In this document: piece after piece, positions 33,861 to 46,192 of the stretch
Layout of the letters: every line of letters starts with the position of its first letter
Position numbering within the stretch: position 1 is the stretch's first letter
Origin: Botrytis cinerea B05.10
Taxonomy: Eukaryota > Ascomycota > Leotiomycetes > Helotiales > Sclerotiniaceae
NCBI RefSeq assembly: GCF_000143535.2
Contig: NC_037310.1
Coordinates: 3,534,001-3,598,000 of the forward strand
Reading direction: 5' to 3'
Length of the DNA stretch: 64,000 nt
Notes under the pieces: generated by a model
Seen by the model: the letters and a program-made list of their open reading frames with translations, nothing else
Told to the model about the DNA's origin: nothing
Database searches by the model: none
Position numbers and translations under genes: made by a program

Positions 33861-35447
33861 ATGTCTCCAAAGGTTGCGAAAAAACGCTCTGTCAGTACCT
33901 CCGCAGAGTCACGTCAACCTAAACGCGCTCGTGTCAACCCCGCGTCTCCTACGTCAGGTACCTCTATTCCCGCAGACAAGACATTGAGCAAGACTGAAAT
34001 CAATAATGACAAACCCAAGACTACCACACCAAAACCGAAGTTGAAGATCATCCTTACCCTAAAGAAGGATGCAGAACCATCAAATGCGCCTTCAAAAAAA
34101 TCCAAAGAACGGCCAATTAAGGCTTTAAAGAAAGCAAGTCGAAAGAAAAGTGCGCGAACCAGTGTTAAATCTCAAAAGCCCACCACAACTGGTTCTATAG
34201 ATGATGCACCAAGCAAGAAGAAGAAAAGGCAAATAGAGGTCAAGCCAGAGAAGATTCCAGTACCATCGAGCAAGTCTCCCAAAGTGCCCCGAAAACAATC
34301 AGCCAGACCTTCAGTAGAGGCGAAGAACACGGGTCCACGTGTTAGTCTCGAATCTGTCAAGTCGACAACCTCCGATTGCGTGGACGATACACCGAGCAAG
34401 ACCAAGCCAGAAACAAAGGTAAAGAATAATGCAGCACCTGAGAGAAAAATCCTTACTCCAAAACCGATATTGCCCAAACCAGCAGCACCACCGGTAGCAC
34501 CAGAACCACCAGCTACATCAGCAAAAGATGTGCCCAGCACATCAGAAGTCGCACAAAACCAAGTTTCTGCTATTCGAAAGCGATCAAATGACGTAGACGA
34601 AGCAATAATCAAGACTAAAAGCAAGACGAACGCAAACGCCAATGAAAATGCAAATACAAGTACAACACCTTGCACAACCCGATTCGTGCCCATCAATACT
34701 CCGCAACCAAATTCGAGAGCACGGAAGCCTTTCAGAGAGCTCGAAAGTGCAGAAAACAACACCGCTGATGGACAGACGCAACCAAACAATACAGAAGACG
34801 AGCTCGAATCAGAAGTGATTACCAATGAATCAGATCCTACAAATACGACACTATCAAAATCACCGCCTCGAGACCCTGTCAAGCCATTTGGTCCCAAGGA
34901 AAAGAAAGCCATTACCATTTGGATGCGAGTCAACAATGCAGCTGGAGCACGAGGTAATCTTGCAGCTTTCCGAGACCTCTTAGACACTCTAGGTTGTCTA
35001 GACCCAAGTTTTGACCATGAGATCTTGGCGAATTTTCATCACCGGATCGAGCGATACATTTTAAGAATAAAGAAATTATTAAAGGAGTGTGGTGCTGTTT
35101 TATTTCACGAAGACGATAAGCTGGAAACGGATCCGATTTTTGCGGATTGGACAGTTGTTTGGTTAGAAGAGGATTGGGATGGGGCTATTGATACGAGAGT
35201 ATACTATACTGACAACTATCTTGAGAAATACTCACCTCCTCTTGAAGGAGGCAATGAAAATAAGCCTATTGCAGCAGAACCACCAGTTGATGAGCCATTC
35301 GAAGAGGAGGCGGAGATTCTTTATGTTGAGAGTCCTGATGAACGCATTGCCAATATCGCCAAGATCACCAATACTAACACTATTAAAGTCAGAGTAGTCC
35401 CAGAGTGTGATCGTAATCCTTACGGAATGGCAGATTGGTGGAAATAG
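33861..35447 (+). CDS. Lys/Ser/Pro-rich nuclear-type protein, unknown
   Basis: One exon of 528 residues starting MSPKVAKKRSVS. The first about 340 residues are basic and disordered, with several nuclear-signal-like clusters (QPKRAR, SKKKKRQ, IRKRS) and repeated DDAPSK/DDTPSK units. The C-terminal part (about 345-470) is ordered: KEKKAITIWMRVNNAAGARGN, FHHRIERYILRIKKLLKECG, then WTVVWLEEDWDGAID. I do not recognise that domain. A nuclear or chromatin role is suggested only by composition. A long open frame on the opposite strand (34172-34987) is a shadow caused by the biased codons. The gene is convergent with atp11. Confidence 0.78.
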   Translation: MSPKVAKKRSVSTSAESRQPKRARVNPASPTSGTSIPADKTLSKTEINNDKPKTTTPKPKLKIILTLKKDAEPSNAPSKKSKERPIKALKKASRKKSARTSVKSQKPTTTGSIDDAPSKKKKRQIEVKPEKIPVPSSKSPKVPRKQSARPSVEAKNTGPRVSLESVKSTTSDCVDDTPSKTKPETKVKNNAAPERKILTPKPILPKPAAPPVAPEPPATSAKDVPSTSEVAQNQVSAIRKRSNDVDEAIIKTKSKTNANANENANTSTTPCTTRFVPINTPQPNSRARKPFRELESAENNTADGQTQPNNTEDELESEVITNESDPTNTTLSKSPPRDPVKPFGPKEKKAITIWMRVNNAAGARGNLAAFRDLLDTLGCLDPSFDHEILANFHHRIERYILRIKKLLKECGAVLFHEDDKLETDPIFADWTVVWLEEDWDGAIDTRVYYTDNYLEKYSPPLEGGNENKPIAAEPPVDEPFEEEAEILYVESPDERIANIAKITNTNTIKVRVVPECDRNPYGMADWWK

Positions 35448-36066
35448 TGGCGAAGACTAAAGAAGTATGGATGAGGGAGGAATTTCCGAATTGTTTTGGC
35501 ATTTGCTTTGCAGAATTTGATATGATTGTCAGAGATACGGGACAAGTGTATAGACTAAAGTCCAATCGATAATAATAATTTCCTACCAATACATGATTTG
35601 CAATTTGTGTGAACTTCATTGAATTCGCCGTGGTGCTCGATGCTGTATAATATAGCTAGTGACACATCGAAGACGCCGTATCATCACTCGAGGACTTCGA
35701 AGAGCCGGTCGTTTGAATCCACAAATCGAGAATATAGAATGGGCCCTGGCCGCCTCCTGACAAATGTGATTGATTTGTGATAATGTTGAAGTAGCATTGT
35801 CTATTTCAATGATGATTTGGTGACAGATGAATGAGGAATGGCGTGTAATCCATTCGAATGAGTGTGAGAGACAAATCAAGCTTGCGTATGGTTATTCTTT
35901 TCCTTCGAATCTTGCAAACTCAGTACATTTCATTCCATACACTGCGAAACTTGTGATCGGAGAGAAGAGTAATTACATGCTTACAAGTTTGAGCCAAACT
36001 CCAGCCCCAGACCACGTCTCAAGTCGTCTGTTCGTATCGTACAATTCGTTAATGCTTAAGCCACCT
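35448..36066. other. Convergent intergenic space
   Basis: This 619-base gap lies between the stops of the Lys-rich gene and atp11. It holds both 3' ends and no gene I can support. Confidence 0.55.
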
Positions 36067-37051
36067 CTATATAATCTTTTCGGCCTCCTCGACCAAATCC
36101 TCTAATTTGAAAGCTGGATCGCCTCTTCCAAACATCTCTAATAACCGACGTCTATCACTCTTTTCCCCAACCGGACCATAGAACTTTTGTAAACACATAA
36201 CCAGCCATTTTGCTTCGTCGACGCTCACACCTCTTCCTTCAACGACCTGACCCTGTAACAACACCAAGCCTTTATCTTTCTCCAACTCTAAATGATGTGT
36301 GATTGTAGTATGTGGTTGACTGTATTCGCCTCTCAATTTATATTCCGCAAGATGTGTGAATAGCACAGCGACGGTATTCTCAGCTGGGAAAGTCCATTGC
36401 AAGAAATGGATTTCGGCACCTTGTCCCTCCTTTGGAAGTGGGAGAATAAAGTGAGGGAATGCCTTCGCAGTTTTCTCAATTGTTTTATATGTATCTAAGG
36501 GTATAACTGCGCACAATGATCTGGCTTCGCTGGCATGTCGGAATCGCCAGAGAGCTTCAATCTTTTCTTGTGATAATGTGCGGACTTTCTCGAGATCAAG
36601 GTAAGAGGATAAAGTCTTTAGCCCAGGGGTTGAAGAAGGCGCCTTCTCGGCCGGAGTTTGAGGCGGTGGCGGAGGTGCAGGAAAAGGTGACGAAGTAGTC
36701 GGGGAGGGTGGTGGGGTGGGAGGGGCATTCGTAGGAGTAGGAATAGCAACGGTGGCTTTCCTTTTCATCTCTTCGATTTTGGATTTGTATGCTTCTTTCA
36801 GTTCATTGGCGTCTCGCAGACCTTCCCTATATATTTCATGAGCTACAGACATAACATCTACTGAATTTCCCTTCTTACTCTTTTGCTTTTTGTTCAAGCT
36901 TCTCCTTGTACTTTTCCAGCACTCTGTCTGATTGCTGAGTGGCCAAGAACCGGACATCATGAACTTGTGCCCATCTCTTTTGCGAAGCTCGCAGATAGGG
37001 GGGCGCACCAGAGATTATGCGACGGATCGCTGGAGAACGAATGATTGCCAT
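36067..37051 (-). CDS. atp11: Mitochondrial F1-ATPase assembly factor Atp11
   Basis: Exons 37051-36879 and 36826-36067, with a 52-nt GTAAGA...TAG intron, give 310 residues. The N-terminus MAIIRSPAIRRIISGAPPYLRASQKRW is basic and amphipathic, as expected for a mitochondrial presequence. A helical stretch and a Pro-rich linker (PPPSPTTSSPFPAPPPPP) follow. The Atp11 domain then begins at LKTLSSYLDLEKVRTLSQEKIEALWRFRH and runs through SLCAVIPLDTY, AEIHFLQWTFP and FTHLAEYKLRGEYSQPHT to the C-terminus. Atp11 is the chaperone that binds the F1 beta subunit during ATP synthase assembly in the matrix. Length and domain order are normal. The ATG at 37051 is the only one ahead of the presequence. Confidence 0.93.
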
Positions 37052-37343
37052 GTTTTCGTCGAGTAACAATTATTATCTTGATCAATCTCCCAAGTCGTCA
37101 ACCTCACAAAATATCAATTGTGGTTGATAAACTTAAATTATGACGCGGCCGCATCACCGAGATTCCGATGTAACCTACTGCTCGACTCGACCTCAAGCCG
37201 ACCCCGGATTTCGGGATGTCGATGTCTCAAGCTATTATTTCCCGATTTGAAAACAAACAGAAATCATAAAAAGCAAATCATGCAACATTTCCAAAGGAGG
37301 GTTAGTTTCTAAGTTTCAATATTTACATGCATCTAATCCCACT

Positions 37344-39129
37344 CTACAACTTCGCCTTTTCCCCTTCTTTCAATGCCCGATCTTTCAAAAGTCTTCTCAA
37401 TATCTTTCCACTCGGACTCTTCGGAATGACATCCACGAATTTAACTCCTCCCCTCAACCTCTTATGACTCGCGACCTTTGCTTGCAACCATGCCATGATC
37501 TTCTTTTCCTCTTCTTTATCGCCAGCAACTCCTTTCCTTGGAACAACATAAGCTCTTGGTACTTCTGTTGCTTGTTCTTCGTTGTAGATACCAATCACTG
37601 CAACGTCGTCTATGTCTTCGTGGGAGATGAGGAGACCTTCTAATTCTGCCGGTGGTACTTGGAAACCTTTGTACTTGATTAATTCCTTGACACGATCAGT
37701 GATGTAAAAGTTGCCATCTTTATCCTGATGTCCAACATCTCCCGTCTTGAAATACCCATCCTCTGTTAATGCATTCTTGGTACCCTCGGGGTTCTTGAGA
37801 TAACCTTGGAAAACATTGGGCCCCTTAATCCAAAGCTCGCCAGTCTGCCCTGCCGGAACCTCCTTTTCTTCAGAGTTCATATACTTTGCTACTTGATTTG
37901 GTAGTAGACGTCCGACGGAACCTGGATATTTATTCCAATCCTCCCAAGGCTGAGTGTGAGTGGTAGGACTTGTTTCACTAAGTCCATAACCTTGCTTAAT
38001 TGGTATCTTGAGACGAGCGTATACAGCATCAACGAGTTCGCGTGTTAATGGCGCCGCACCCGAATTCATCATCCTGACAGTCGATAAATCGTATTTCGAA
38101 ACTACCGGGCTCTTTCCAAGCATGAGAACAATAGGGGGAACCACGTAAGCAAATGTAGCACCAAATTTCTGTATTGTATGACAAAACTTCTCCAACTCAA
38201 ATTTCTCCATTACAATGCACTCCAAACCCATGTATAGGGAGAAGTGAATAATGCATGTCAAGCCCTGGAAATAGTTAGCAAAACCGGCAACGTTTCAGTA
38301 GTGGAGTGACTCACATAGATATGGAAAAAGGGAAGAACGGCCATGAGTTTGTCGCCTCTGCCATCCTTCCCGCCTTTCCAACTTAAATTGACCCCCTCAG
38401 CTGCGTTTGCCATGAAAGTATTTGCAACAATGTTTCCATGAGAAAGCATGACTCCTTTCGGGTGACCGGTCGTCCCACTACTGTAGACCAAAAATGCTAG
38501 ATCCTCTGGCTTACTCTTCGTCCTCCTATATCTTGATGTGCCAGCCAAATTCCGCACGTTCGTAAAGTGCTTAAATCGGTGTGTTTCATCCTTTCCATCA
38601 CCCACCAAAATTATTCTATCTTCCGGTATACCAGCATTCTTAGCAGCTGCTTGTGCTTCTTTTATGAAAGCCTTTTGTGTAACAATTCCTTTTGCCCCAG
38701 AATCCTTCAATTGAAAGGTCAATTCATCGACAGTGTATCCGGGATTCGCAGGAGAGACTATTCCGCCGGCCCAATGGGTTCCCCATAGAACAGCAGGAGT
38801 ATCGATACAATTTGGTGTGTAAAGTGCAAGTACGTCGCCTTTCTTCCACTCCCAAACAGCTTTCAGGCCCTTTCCAAACTCTATTGCAGTGTCTCGCAGT
38901 TGCTTGTAGTTATATGACCGTGACGTCTCAGCGTCCGTGTAAATTGCTGGAAAAGCAAACAGTCAGTCGTTGATCTTTAAAAGCTGATCTTCCAAAACGA
39001 TCATTAATACTGCAGGACGTAATTGGTACCTTTATCATCAGGAAATTCTCTATCTTTTCTCTCGAAAAGAAACTCCCAGAGATCCACCTGTGGGATGTCC
39101 AATAAGGGATATGTTGATGCAGTAGGCAT
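37344..39129 (-). CDS. 4-coumarate:CoA ligase-like acyl-CoA synthetase, peroxisomal
   Basis: Exons 39129-39030, 38946-38315 and 38264-37344 give 550 residues, normal for 4CL-like enzymes. Introns are 83 and 50 nt. Adenylation motifs are intact: YSSGTTGHPKGVMLSHG (ATP loop), GYGLSETSPTTHT, YFKTGDVGHQDKDGNFYITDR, KELIKYKGFQVPPAE and the C-terminal Lys in PKSPSGKILRR. The protein ends in Ala-Lys-Leu, a PTS1-type signal, so peroxisomal import is likely. Fungal members activate aromatic or fatty acids, often for beta-oxidation or secondary metabolism; the substrate is not set by these motifs. With the ammonia-lyase 23 kb away, a cinnamate-type substrate is conceivable, but distance makes this speculation. 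It lies head to tail with atp11 (292 bases). Confidence 0.92.
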
Positions 39130-40356
39130 ATTTTGTTTGTGCTTGTGTACTGATATGTCGATGGGTTACCAATTGTAAGAAACAGAAAGGTAAGAAACTA
39201 CTATGAGGTATCTATTGAACGAGATGGTATTTAGAAATCAAAGCAAAGCGGAGGAAAGCAAAGGAAACTCACCTACCTAAATATGTTACCGGTCAATAAT
39301 ATGGTTGGCTGGAGATATGCGATATCAGGATTGGCTTATCCATCACAACGCCTTTGTGGAGAAGGAAACTCCACAAAACTTTCTGCAAAGCCGAAGCACC
39401 GAGGTAACATTAACTTTACCCCAGATCTTGGCTTGTCGCAAACTCGGTCAAAGTCACGAGTTTTCGGATATCGTCGACTTACTACCAGCTGTTGGAACTA
39501 ATTACTAAATCATGACTAATAAGAACGCTCGTTCTATTCTAATCAGACATCAAACGTCGAGATTCAGACTTCCGTGTCTAGACAATCCAACAGAAAAACT
39601 CATACATCTGCAGATCTAAATCATTCTAGAGAACGTCCAGGCGACATGCTATTCTATATTAAATATTACTCTATACTTTTGTTCAAGCGTTGTAAATTTT
39701 GGACATGTTCTAGGAGTAGATCGATAGCAGAGAGTCAATGCTAAGCTTGTATTGGGCTCGGTAGAGTAGCTCTAGCGTTCCTGAAGGCTAGGCGAGTTTG
39801 AAAATGACTAGAAGGTATCCATTAAATCGGGTTTGATCTGAGAAATGGAAAACATCTTGGTATGGTGATGTGTCTATTCATCTACTCGAGACTATCGACA
39901 CATGTATTTCTTAGCAAAGGGCACGCGCCGATCGAACTTCGGCACAGAAACCTGTTCACCACATGAAGACAGCTAGATGCGGCAAGTTTAATGGCGAAAA
40001 GCAAGGAAATTTCATTGAACTACTGGATTAAAGTAGAATCAAGACGTCTTCTCGACATGAAAGCCATCCATCATTGAAGCCTTTGATCCCATAATCTCTA
40101 CTCCATCACAAACCGAACCCATCCACGCATACCCTCCCTCATGCCGGAAACACAAACATGCCAAAACGCATATTCAATGTATATGCATTGTTCGCAGGAT
40201 TATTGAAGGTGACAAATGTTGGTAATCCGAAGAAGAAAGAGTCGGAATACATCTCGTGTCGACATCTCGGATTTGCCTGGTAGTACTTTAATTAGTCGAT
40301 GTTACAAATCTAAGGGAATAGGTGATGTAATTTTACCTATCTTATCAGTCTTCCCT
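39130..40356. other. Gene-free stretch
   Basis: About 1.2 kb upstream of the CoA ligase gene. Two overlapping open frames at 39283-39508 (+) lack recognisable content. I see no supported gene. Confidence 0.5.
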
Positions 40357-40962
40357 TTATAGAGAGTAAACGAAGTTCTTTTTCAACCGTTGCTCAATGT
40401 CATGAATTTTATCCTGGAGCTTCGGAATTTCGACCTCCAAGTCATCTTTCTCCTTTTTTGCCTGCGCCTTCCAAGCAAGCATCTCAGTCTGATGATCAAG
40501 TCGCTCTTGGATGAGCTTCTCATCTACCTTTCCCTCTAGACCATCCACCTTCATTTCCATTTGATTCATCTTGATCTCCATGTCCTTTATTTGAATTCTC
40601 AAATCAATTGTGTTTACTTTTTTCACAATCTTCTGCAATTTTTTCTCTGCCAAAATCTGCCGACATTTTGCTGGCGTTCCTTGTACAAATTGGATCAACG
40701 CGTAACTGCCGACCAAAAAGAAGAATAAAATCGTGCATAACAGCATAAAAATGCAAAAGAAAATGGAGTAATAAATTAGAGGCAACACGCCGAATTTTAA
40801 AATATCTTTTCCGAAATGGTGAAGATCATCAAGACTCGGGGACTGAGGAAACTGGCCCTCTAAAGAGACATTCGAAGCCATTTGTTGAGTTACCAAAGTT
40901 GCTAAGTTGTCGAAAGTCGACGGAGTTATGTTCGCGACGTTGAGGAAGTTTATTTGCTCCAT
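40357..40962 (-). CDS. Membrane-anchored coiled-coil protein, unknown
   Basis: One exon of 201 residues starting MEQINFLNVANITPS. A long hydrophobic stretch at about residues 58-90 (GVLPLIYYSIFFCIFMLLCTILFF and on) should span a membrane once or as a hairpin. From about 95 to the end the sequence is highly charged, with heptad-like spacing: KKLQKIVKKVNTIDL, IKMNQMEMKVDGLEGKVDEK, KEKDDLEVEIPKLQDKIHDIEQRLKK. This is a clear coiled coil. The architecture looks real, but I recognise no family. It could be a lineage-specific protein of internal membranes. No neighbour suggests a role. Confidence 0.65.
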   Translation of the reverse strand: MEQINFLNVANITPSTFDNLATLVTQQMASNVSLEGQFPQSPSLDDLHHFGKDILKFGVLPLIYYSIFFCIFMLLCTILFFFLVGSYALIQFVQGTPAKCRQILAEKKLQKIVKKVNTIDLRIQIKDMEIKMNQMEMKVDGLEGKVDEKLIQERLDHQTEMLAWKAQAKKEKDDLEVEIPKLQDKIHDIEQRLKKNFVYSL

Positions 40963-41688
40963 TTTGCTCTTGGTGTTGCGTTAAGAGTTTCTGTAGTTTG
41001 ATTGTTCTTGTTGCGGGCGTTGTGGGTTACTTTATGCAAAGTCTTTGAGGCTACAGCACACAAGAATGTTTTGGAACATGGTAGCGGAATGAGCTGTATG
41101 ATTTAAAGTTCAGCAAAATCCGATGAATCAGTATTCACTGTACTGATTGAAATTATTAGAATATTCCATTCCATTCTATGAATATGGATGCTTGACTCTT
41201 AGCTTCATGGTAATTCTTGAAGAACATTGATATCATAGCTTTCAACTACATCAGTGAGCCATTCACGAATACCAAGTTACAAGGCGTTACATTCGTGCTC
41301 CAATATTGGTGCATATTCTACTGCTTATTATTTAATTGCAGATATCATCACTATTAGCACTTTATATGGCTATTGTACGACCACAGGCGTTGAATTCAAG
41401 AAACAAAAAATCGATTAACAGGATCCTTATAACATTTTCTTCAGATTTTCGAAACCAAATCTAGATAGAGCGAACGTTTTGGAATAAAATGGTAACGGTC
41501 CGTTATTAACGGATCGGCAGCCCATCTGAGTTCCAATATAATACAAATCCCAAATCTAATCTGATCGCTAGTCAGTGGATGTCATAGTACGGTTAGACGG
41601 ATAAGAACACACAAGAATATTATACCTCCAAGCTTCCAAAGCTTGCAGTTCCAGCTTCATTTCTTCCTTCTCACGTCTATATTATCCA
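40963..41688. other. Gene-free spacer
   Basis: These 726 bases hold the upstream region of the coiled-coil gene and the 3' side of the next minus-strand gene. I see nothing else. Confidence 0.5.
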
Positions 41689-42333
41689 TCAAACTCGCAA
41701 GTTTGCATTCGTCGCGATGTTGTACCGCCGGGGTACCAGATTTTCTAACCTCATCTCCATCTTTTGATCCTCCAAACTCATCTTACTCTTCCCTGCGTCT
41801 CGCACTCCCAACGACCCATTCTCAATGCCGTACTTCTTCCAACCAAACCAGCATGTATTAACACCATTATAAAGAACCATCACGGCAGACAACGCTCTCT
41901 GTTCCGTAGTCTGTGAATCGATAAGTTTCAACGTGGAATCGATCGTGAAGAGAAAGTGTCGGAGGAATCTAGTCGAATACTGCTTGTTCTCAGGAACTGT
42001 GGGAAGTGTCATGCTGTATGCTGGATTTGTAAACTCCATGTAGATATATAGAAAAAGAGAGCAGGCGTTGATAGCAGGATATTGCGTCGGAGAATTTATG
42101 TCGAGAAGGAATACAAATATGGAATAGAAGATTTGGAGGGAAAGTTTCATTGTATGGGAAGAGTAAGCTTCGACTGTAAGCCCAGTCCGGTTATAATCCG
42201 AGGAGTTCAAGGAGTCCATGGTTACCGGATCATGCAGTGAATTGCTGCGAGAAATGATTTCCAAAAGTAGATGTAGGTACTGTGGTACAGCCGCAGATAG
42301 CACTACCGAGGAGTTTGTTGCGAGATTATCCAT
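41689..42333 (-). CDS. Small protein, unknown
   Basis: One exon of 214 residues starting MDNLATNSSVVLSAAVPQYL. The middle is hydrophobic (MKLSLQIFYSIFVFLLDI and INACSLFLYIYMEF), perhaps two membrane or buried helices. It is followed by STRFLRHFLFTIDSTLKLID and a charged C-terminus. I do not recognise a family. It is unusually long for chance, has reasonable codon use and an ATG start, but lacks any conserved motif I can name. It shares the word DNLAT near its start with the coiled-coil gene next to it, which may be coincidence. Confidence 0.45.
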   Translation of the reverse strand: MDNLATNSSVVLSAAVPQYLHLLLEIISRSNSLHDPVTMDSLNSSDYNRTGLTVEAYSSHTMKLSLQIFYSIFVFLLDINSPTQYPAINACSLFLYIYMEFTNPAYSMTLPTVPENKQYSTRFLRHFLFTIDSTLKLIDSQTTEQRALSAVMVLYNGVNTCWFGWKKYGIENGSLGVRDAGKSKMSLEDQKMEMRLENLVPRRYNIATNANLRV

Positions 42334-44434
42334 AATTTTGTAAGAACCTTTTCAGACATTTGATGTTTTTTGGATTATGTATCGGTCTTGAAAATTCGTT
42401 GCACAGGGTTTTATTACATCTAAACCAAAATTCTGTGGATTTCGTTGACCAAATGCGGTGTGGCAGAAACACTTCGAATTCACTAATAGCAGCACGAGCA
42501 CGACCAATCAGCGCTTGACTCTTGAACCTGAAAGAGTTTCTAATTTCTAGAGGCTTCGAGCTATGTTTGGTTTGTAGAGCCCGGTGACAGCAGATCAGTT
42601 TATAGCAAGTTCTTGATACATCCAAAGGTACTCATCTACTAAGAGCTTTTGAAACATCTAATTTATCTGGGACTAGATACGCTTTCTGTACTTCTGGAAC
42701 AACTAAAGCCGATGAGTATACACAATATTATCTATTATGTTTATGCTGTGCCCGATAAGAAGTAAACTATTACTCCAAATAAATTGCGCGTACGCTTATG
42801 ACTTTTCCGACTATGGTAGCGCCCGTGTACCATCTTCAAACTTTTGAGTCAAGGTAAATATTTAATATTTCTTCTCTTCTTCATCTGAAAATCATGATCA
42901 AAATTACTGTTATCATATCGAAGATAATACAAGATTACCATCAAAAGTAGAAAGGGCACCTATGAACGTAGGTAGTCAAAGTAATTTTGCAGTCCAAGAA
43001 ATCTATAGATTGATTGTGATTTCACGAATGCTAGCGATTCTACTCAGAAGATCGTACCTTGCGAAGAGTTCACCCCTTCGCTTAATCCCTCGCGAATGGG
43101 GTTCCACCACCTGATAGGACACAGAATGACGATAATAAAGGAGCCTACTAATAAAATTCTTGCTGTGACCTCACATTGCATATTGATAGTATATCACCCC
43201 CAAAACCACTTCACATATCATGTGCTGATATCACATATTTGAACAGTTCCAAAACCACTTCTTCAGGAGCAGCATCCGGAAGCCATCCAACAATAATTCA
43301 GAACACAATTCTTCACCTTATCATCGTAATCAACGTATTCAAACACAGCCTACGAGTGTTCCCATACGAGTGTTCCCAGTAAGAATGCTAAGTTTTAAAT
43401 GCCTCATAAGCACTAGTGTAAAGAATTTTAGCGAGTACGAGGAAAATCACCGGAGTTGTCCATTTAGAGAATTCTACACTGTCTTCGAGAAAATCGTGTG
43501 TGTCGGCATCGTACAAACAATCATTTCACAGTTTTTCTAACAATTTATTCGTATTTGAATGCCGTATTTGTATCTGATTTCAGATTCAATTGCTCAATAT
43601 GATTGGGTATCATCTGCAGTGGTTGATTTTACTCTAGCGCGCATTTTCTCCACCCATGCAGATTCACCAGAATGCTTAATTTGGGGAAGATCAAACTAGC
43701 ATCAAGCCCCTTTTAAGGCCGACAGATCGTCTCGTCTTATAGTTCTTCGGCCGAAGAAGTGGAACTTGTGTAACCAACATGATGAGGTAGAAAAGCGGGT
43801 CGAATTGACAAGGCCATCCATCTCGGCGAACTGCCTATCTTGGCAAGTGTTGAGGATTCTGCGGTGGTATTGCTGGTGCTGCTGGTGGGGTAAAAGGAAG
43901 ATGAAGTTGCATTAGATAACCGTGCCAATCGTAAATAGAGCCCTCGTTGTTTCTTTACTAAAATCAGTGGTCATCGCTTTTGGGGCCATCATACTAGTAA
44001 CCAAATCTATGGTACTCGATACGGGGGAGAAGAACGCTGCCTATTTTGCCCCGCTTGTGCCCTTGTCAATAGCTAAATTGTACGTATATCACGAACAGTT
44101 GGTAAAAACAGTCAGATTCTCGAAAATGTTGATTCTCACGATGTGATGTTCTTTTCCCATTACATTCAGAGATTATGGCTTATCAGTGAGAAACCCGAAT
44201 ATTACCAGTGACAACCACCACTTATCCAAGACTTTTGAATGCACGCTAGATTAGCGAATGTTCCTCCCATATTTCATATAGGCTATAGCTACCTCTGTAG
44301 ACTTCGAGCATCCAATCCGTTTCCTCCTCTTTTCTGATCTCACAATGAACGAAACTTACCAGCTCTAACCGTGTCGAAAACACCCGTTAGGAAATACGTA
44401 CAAACATCTCCTATAGACATCACAATATTCAACA
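42334..44434. other. Gene-free stretch
   Basis: About 2.1 kb with no supported gene. Short frames at 42326-42625 (-), 43737-43928 (-) and 43922-44146 (+) have no recognisable content. A 13-nt word (ACGAGTGTTCCCA) is directly repeated at about 43351-43379. The right end is the promoter of the glycosyltransferase gene. Confidence 0.5.
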
Positions 44435-45969
44435 ATGGCTCTTCGTTATCCAATGCGCTCTCGAAGATACAAATTCCTCAAGGCCATAATATGTGTCGCT
44501 ATCACATTTATCCTCGCAACTAGGATTCCTCTTCCCGATCTCACAAAACGGCGCTTCGATACCTGGATATGGGATCGCAGCTGCCACAAACTTTCCCCTT
44601 TCAGCAAAACATGTACGGCCTCGCGGGCCTCCATCGCATCAGATGTGCAAATCGTGATTGAGACCGGCGGCTCGGAACCCCAAAGTAGACTTCAGTACCA
44701 ACTTGCGACCATTATGTCCGAGGTTCCTCGTCAGAATATTTTGATTTTTTCGGATTTAGAAGAAGAGGTTGATTCTTTCCACGTTCATGATGCGCTAGCT
44801 GATATCTCGATACGAGAACGAAAGAATTACCCCGAATTTAAGTTTTACGATGAATTGCAGATGTATCAACAGCTGGGGAAAGATACTCGGGAGCTCAAAG
44901 GTGGATGGAAATTGGCCAAGTACAAAAACATGGCTATAAAGCGAAAGATCTGGAGAATGCTAGGAGAAACTAATAGTGCTCTTCCAAGAAGAAAATGGTA
45001 CGTGTTCATCGATACAGACACTTTTGTCGAATGGGATAATCTCCTTGTGTTATTGGAGAATTTGGATCCCCAGAAGAAATTATACATAGGAAGTCCTGTC
45101 TGGGCTGACCCCAAAGCACCATTTGCTCATGGTGGTAGTGCATATGCTCTCTCGTATAGTGCTTTGGAGTCTCTCAATACGCATGACCTAGATGGCTATA
45201 GAGAGCCAATGTATAGTCAATTCGGCGTGAACACAACAGACTTGTGTTGTGGTGATGAAGCTCTTGCGAAAGCATTGAAGAAAATCGGCATCAGGCTTAA
45301 AGGCTATTGGCCAATGTTCAATGGAGAGGTACCGTCAACTGTTGGCTTTGGGAGCGAAATTTGGTGTGAGCCGGTACTCTCGTTACATCACCTCGCTGGA
45401 ACAGATATGGAAGACTTATGGCTGTGGATCGAAGATTGGAAAGCCCGCACAATGAGCATGGTACATAAACTTTTATTTTACCCCTTTATATCCCGATCAA
45501 ATAATGAAAATAGAATGCATCATGAACTCAAGAAGTCACTTACTCATCTATGAAATGTCTTATATGAACATCTTTTCAACCCCCCTCTCAATTCCATACG
45601 TTGCTAAACATATTCACGCAGCAACCATTCCTATTCAAAGACTTATTTGAGTACATCGCTCCTCAACTAGTCCCACGAATGAATGATTGGGAAAATACAG
45701 ACGAAGGTTGGAAAATATATCATCAGAAAGGCTCTCCAGTATCCTTCTCACAATGCAAAGCGGCCTGTGTTGCAGATAAGCTATGTTTTCAATTCGTTTC
45801 TCACGACTCTACCTGCGCATTGTCCCATACAATCCGGTTGGGTGGAAAGCGATTACCCAAAAACGAAGACGATCACAAGTATATCTCGGGATGGAATTTA
45901 GAGAGAATAAGAGAATGGACCTCGAATACGAAGTGTACCAGTGCACATTGGCTACATTCGAATCCTTAA
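44435..45969 (+). CDS. GT31/fringe-like glycosyltransferase with PAN-like C-terminus
   Basis: Exons 44435-45460 and 45622-45969, with a 161-nt intron (GTACAT...CAG), give 457 residues. A short basic N-terminus and one hydrophobic segment (about 15-30, FLKAIICVAITFILATRI) make a type II membrane anchor, typical of Golgi enzymes. The catalytic domain has WYVFIDTDTFVEWDNL, whose DTD is the metal/nucleotide-sugar DxD motif. HGGSAYALSYSALESL and CCGDEALAKALKKIGI follow, as in the DUF604/GT31 group. The second exon encodes a Cys-rich tail, SFSQCKAACVADKLCFQF, like a PAN/apple module. Donor GTACAT is not the common form, but the join restores LFKDLFEYIAPQ, usual in relatives. Sugar and acceptor are unknown. 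Confidence 0.83.
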
Positions 45970-46192
45970 GAAAGGGATCAATATAAATGACGTCGAATAG
46001 ATGGTCGTGGGGAAAGATTGCGATGGCCATTGGCTAAGAAGATTTGATTCCCCAAACCCCAGATGGCGAGTGTGAGACACTCACTCCCCTTCTCCTCCTC
46101 TTTCTAATCAAAGAACAGGAGAAGGAACTACAATGTGAAGGATCAAAGAGTTTATGAGAAACGGAAAAGTATCAAGGAGAGACATGAATAAG

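Noticed and set aside
34172..34987. 271-codon open frame on the minus strand
   Set aside because: It lies antisense to the Lys/Ser/Pro-rich gene, and its Ser/Val/Phe-rich content is what the reverse of that biased sequence gives.
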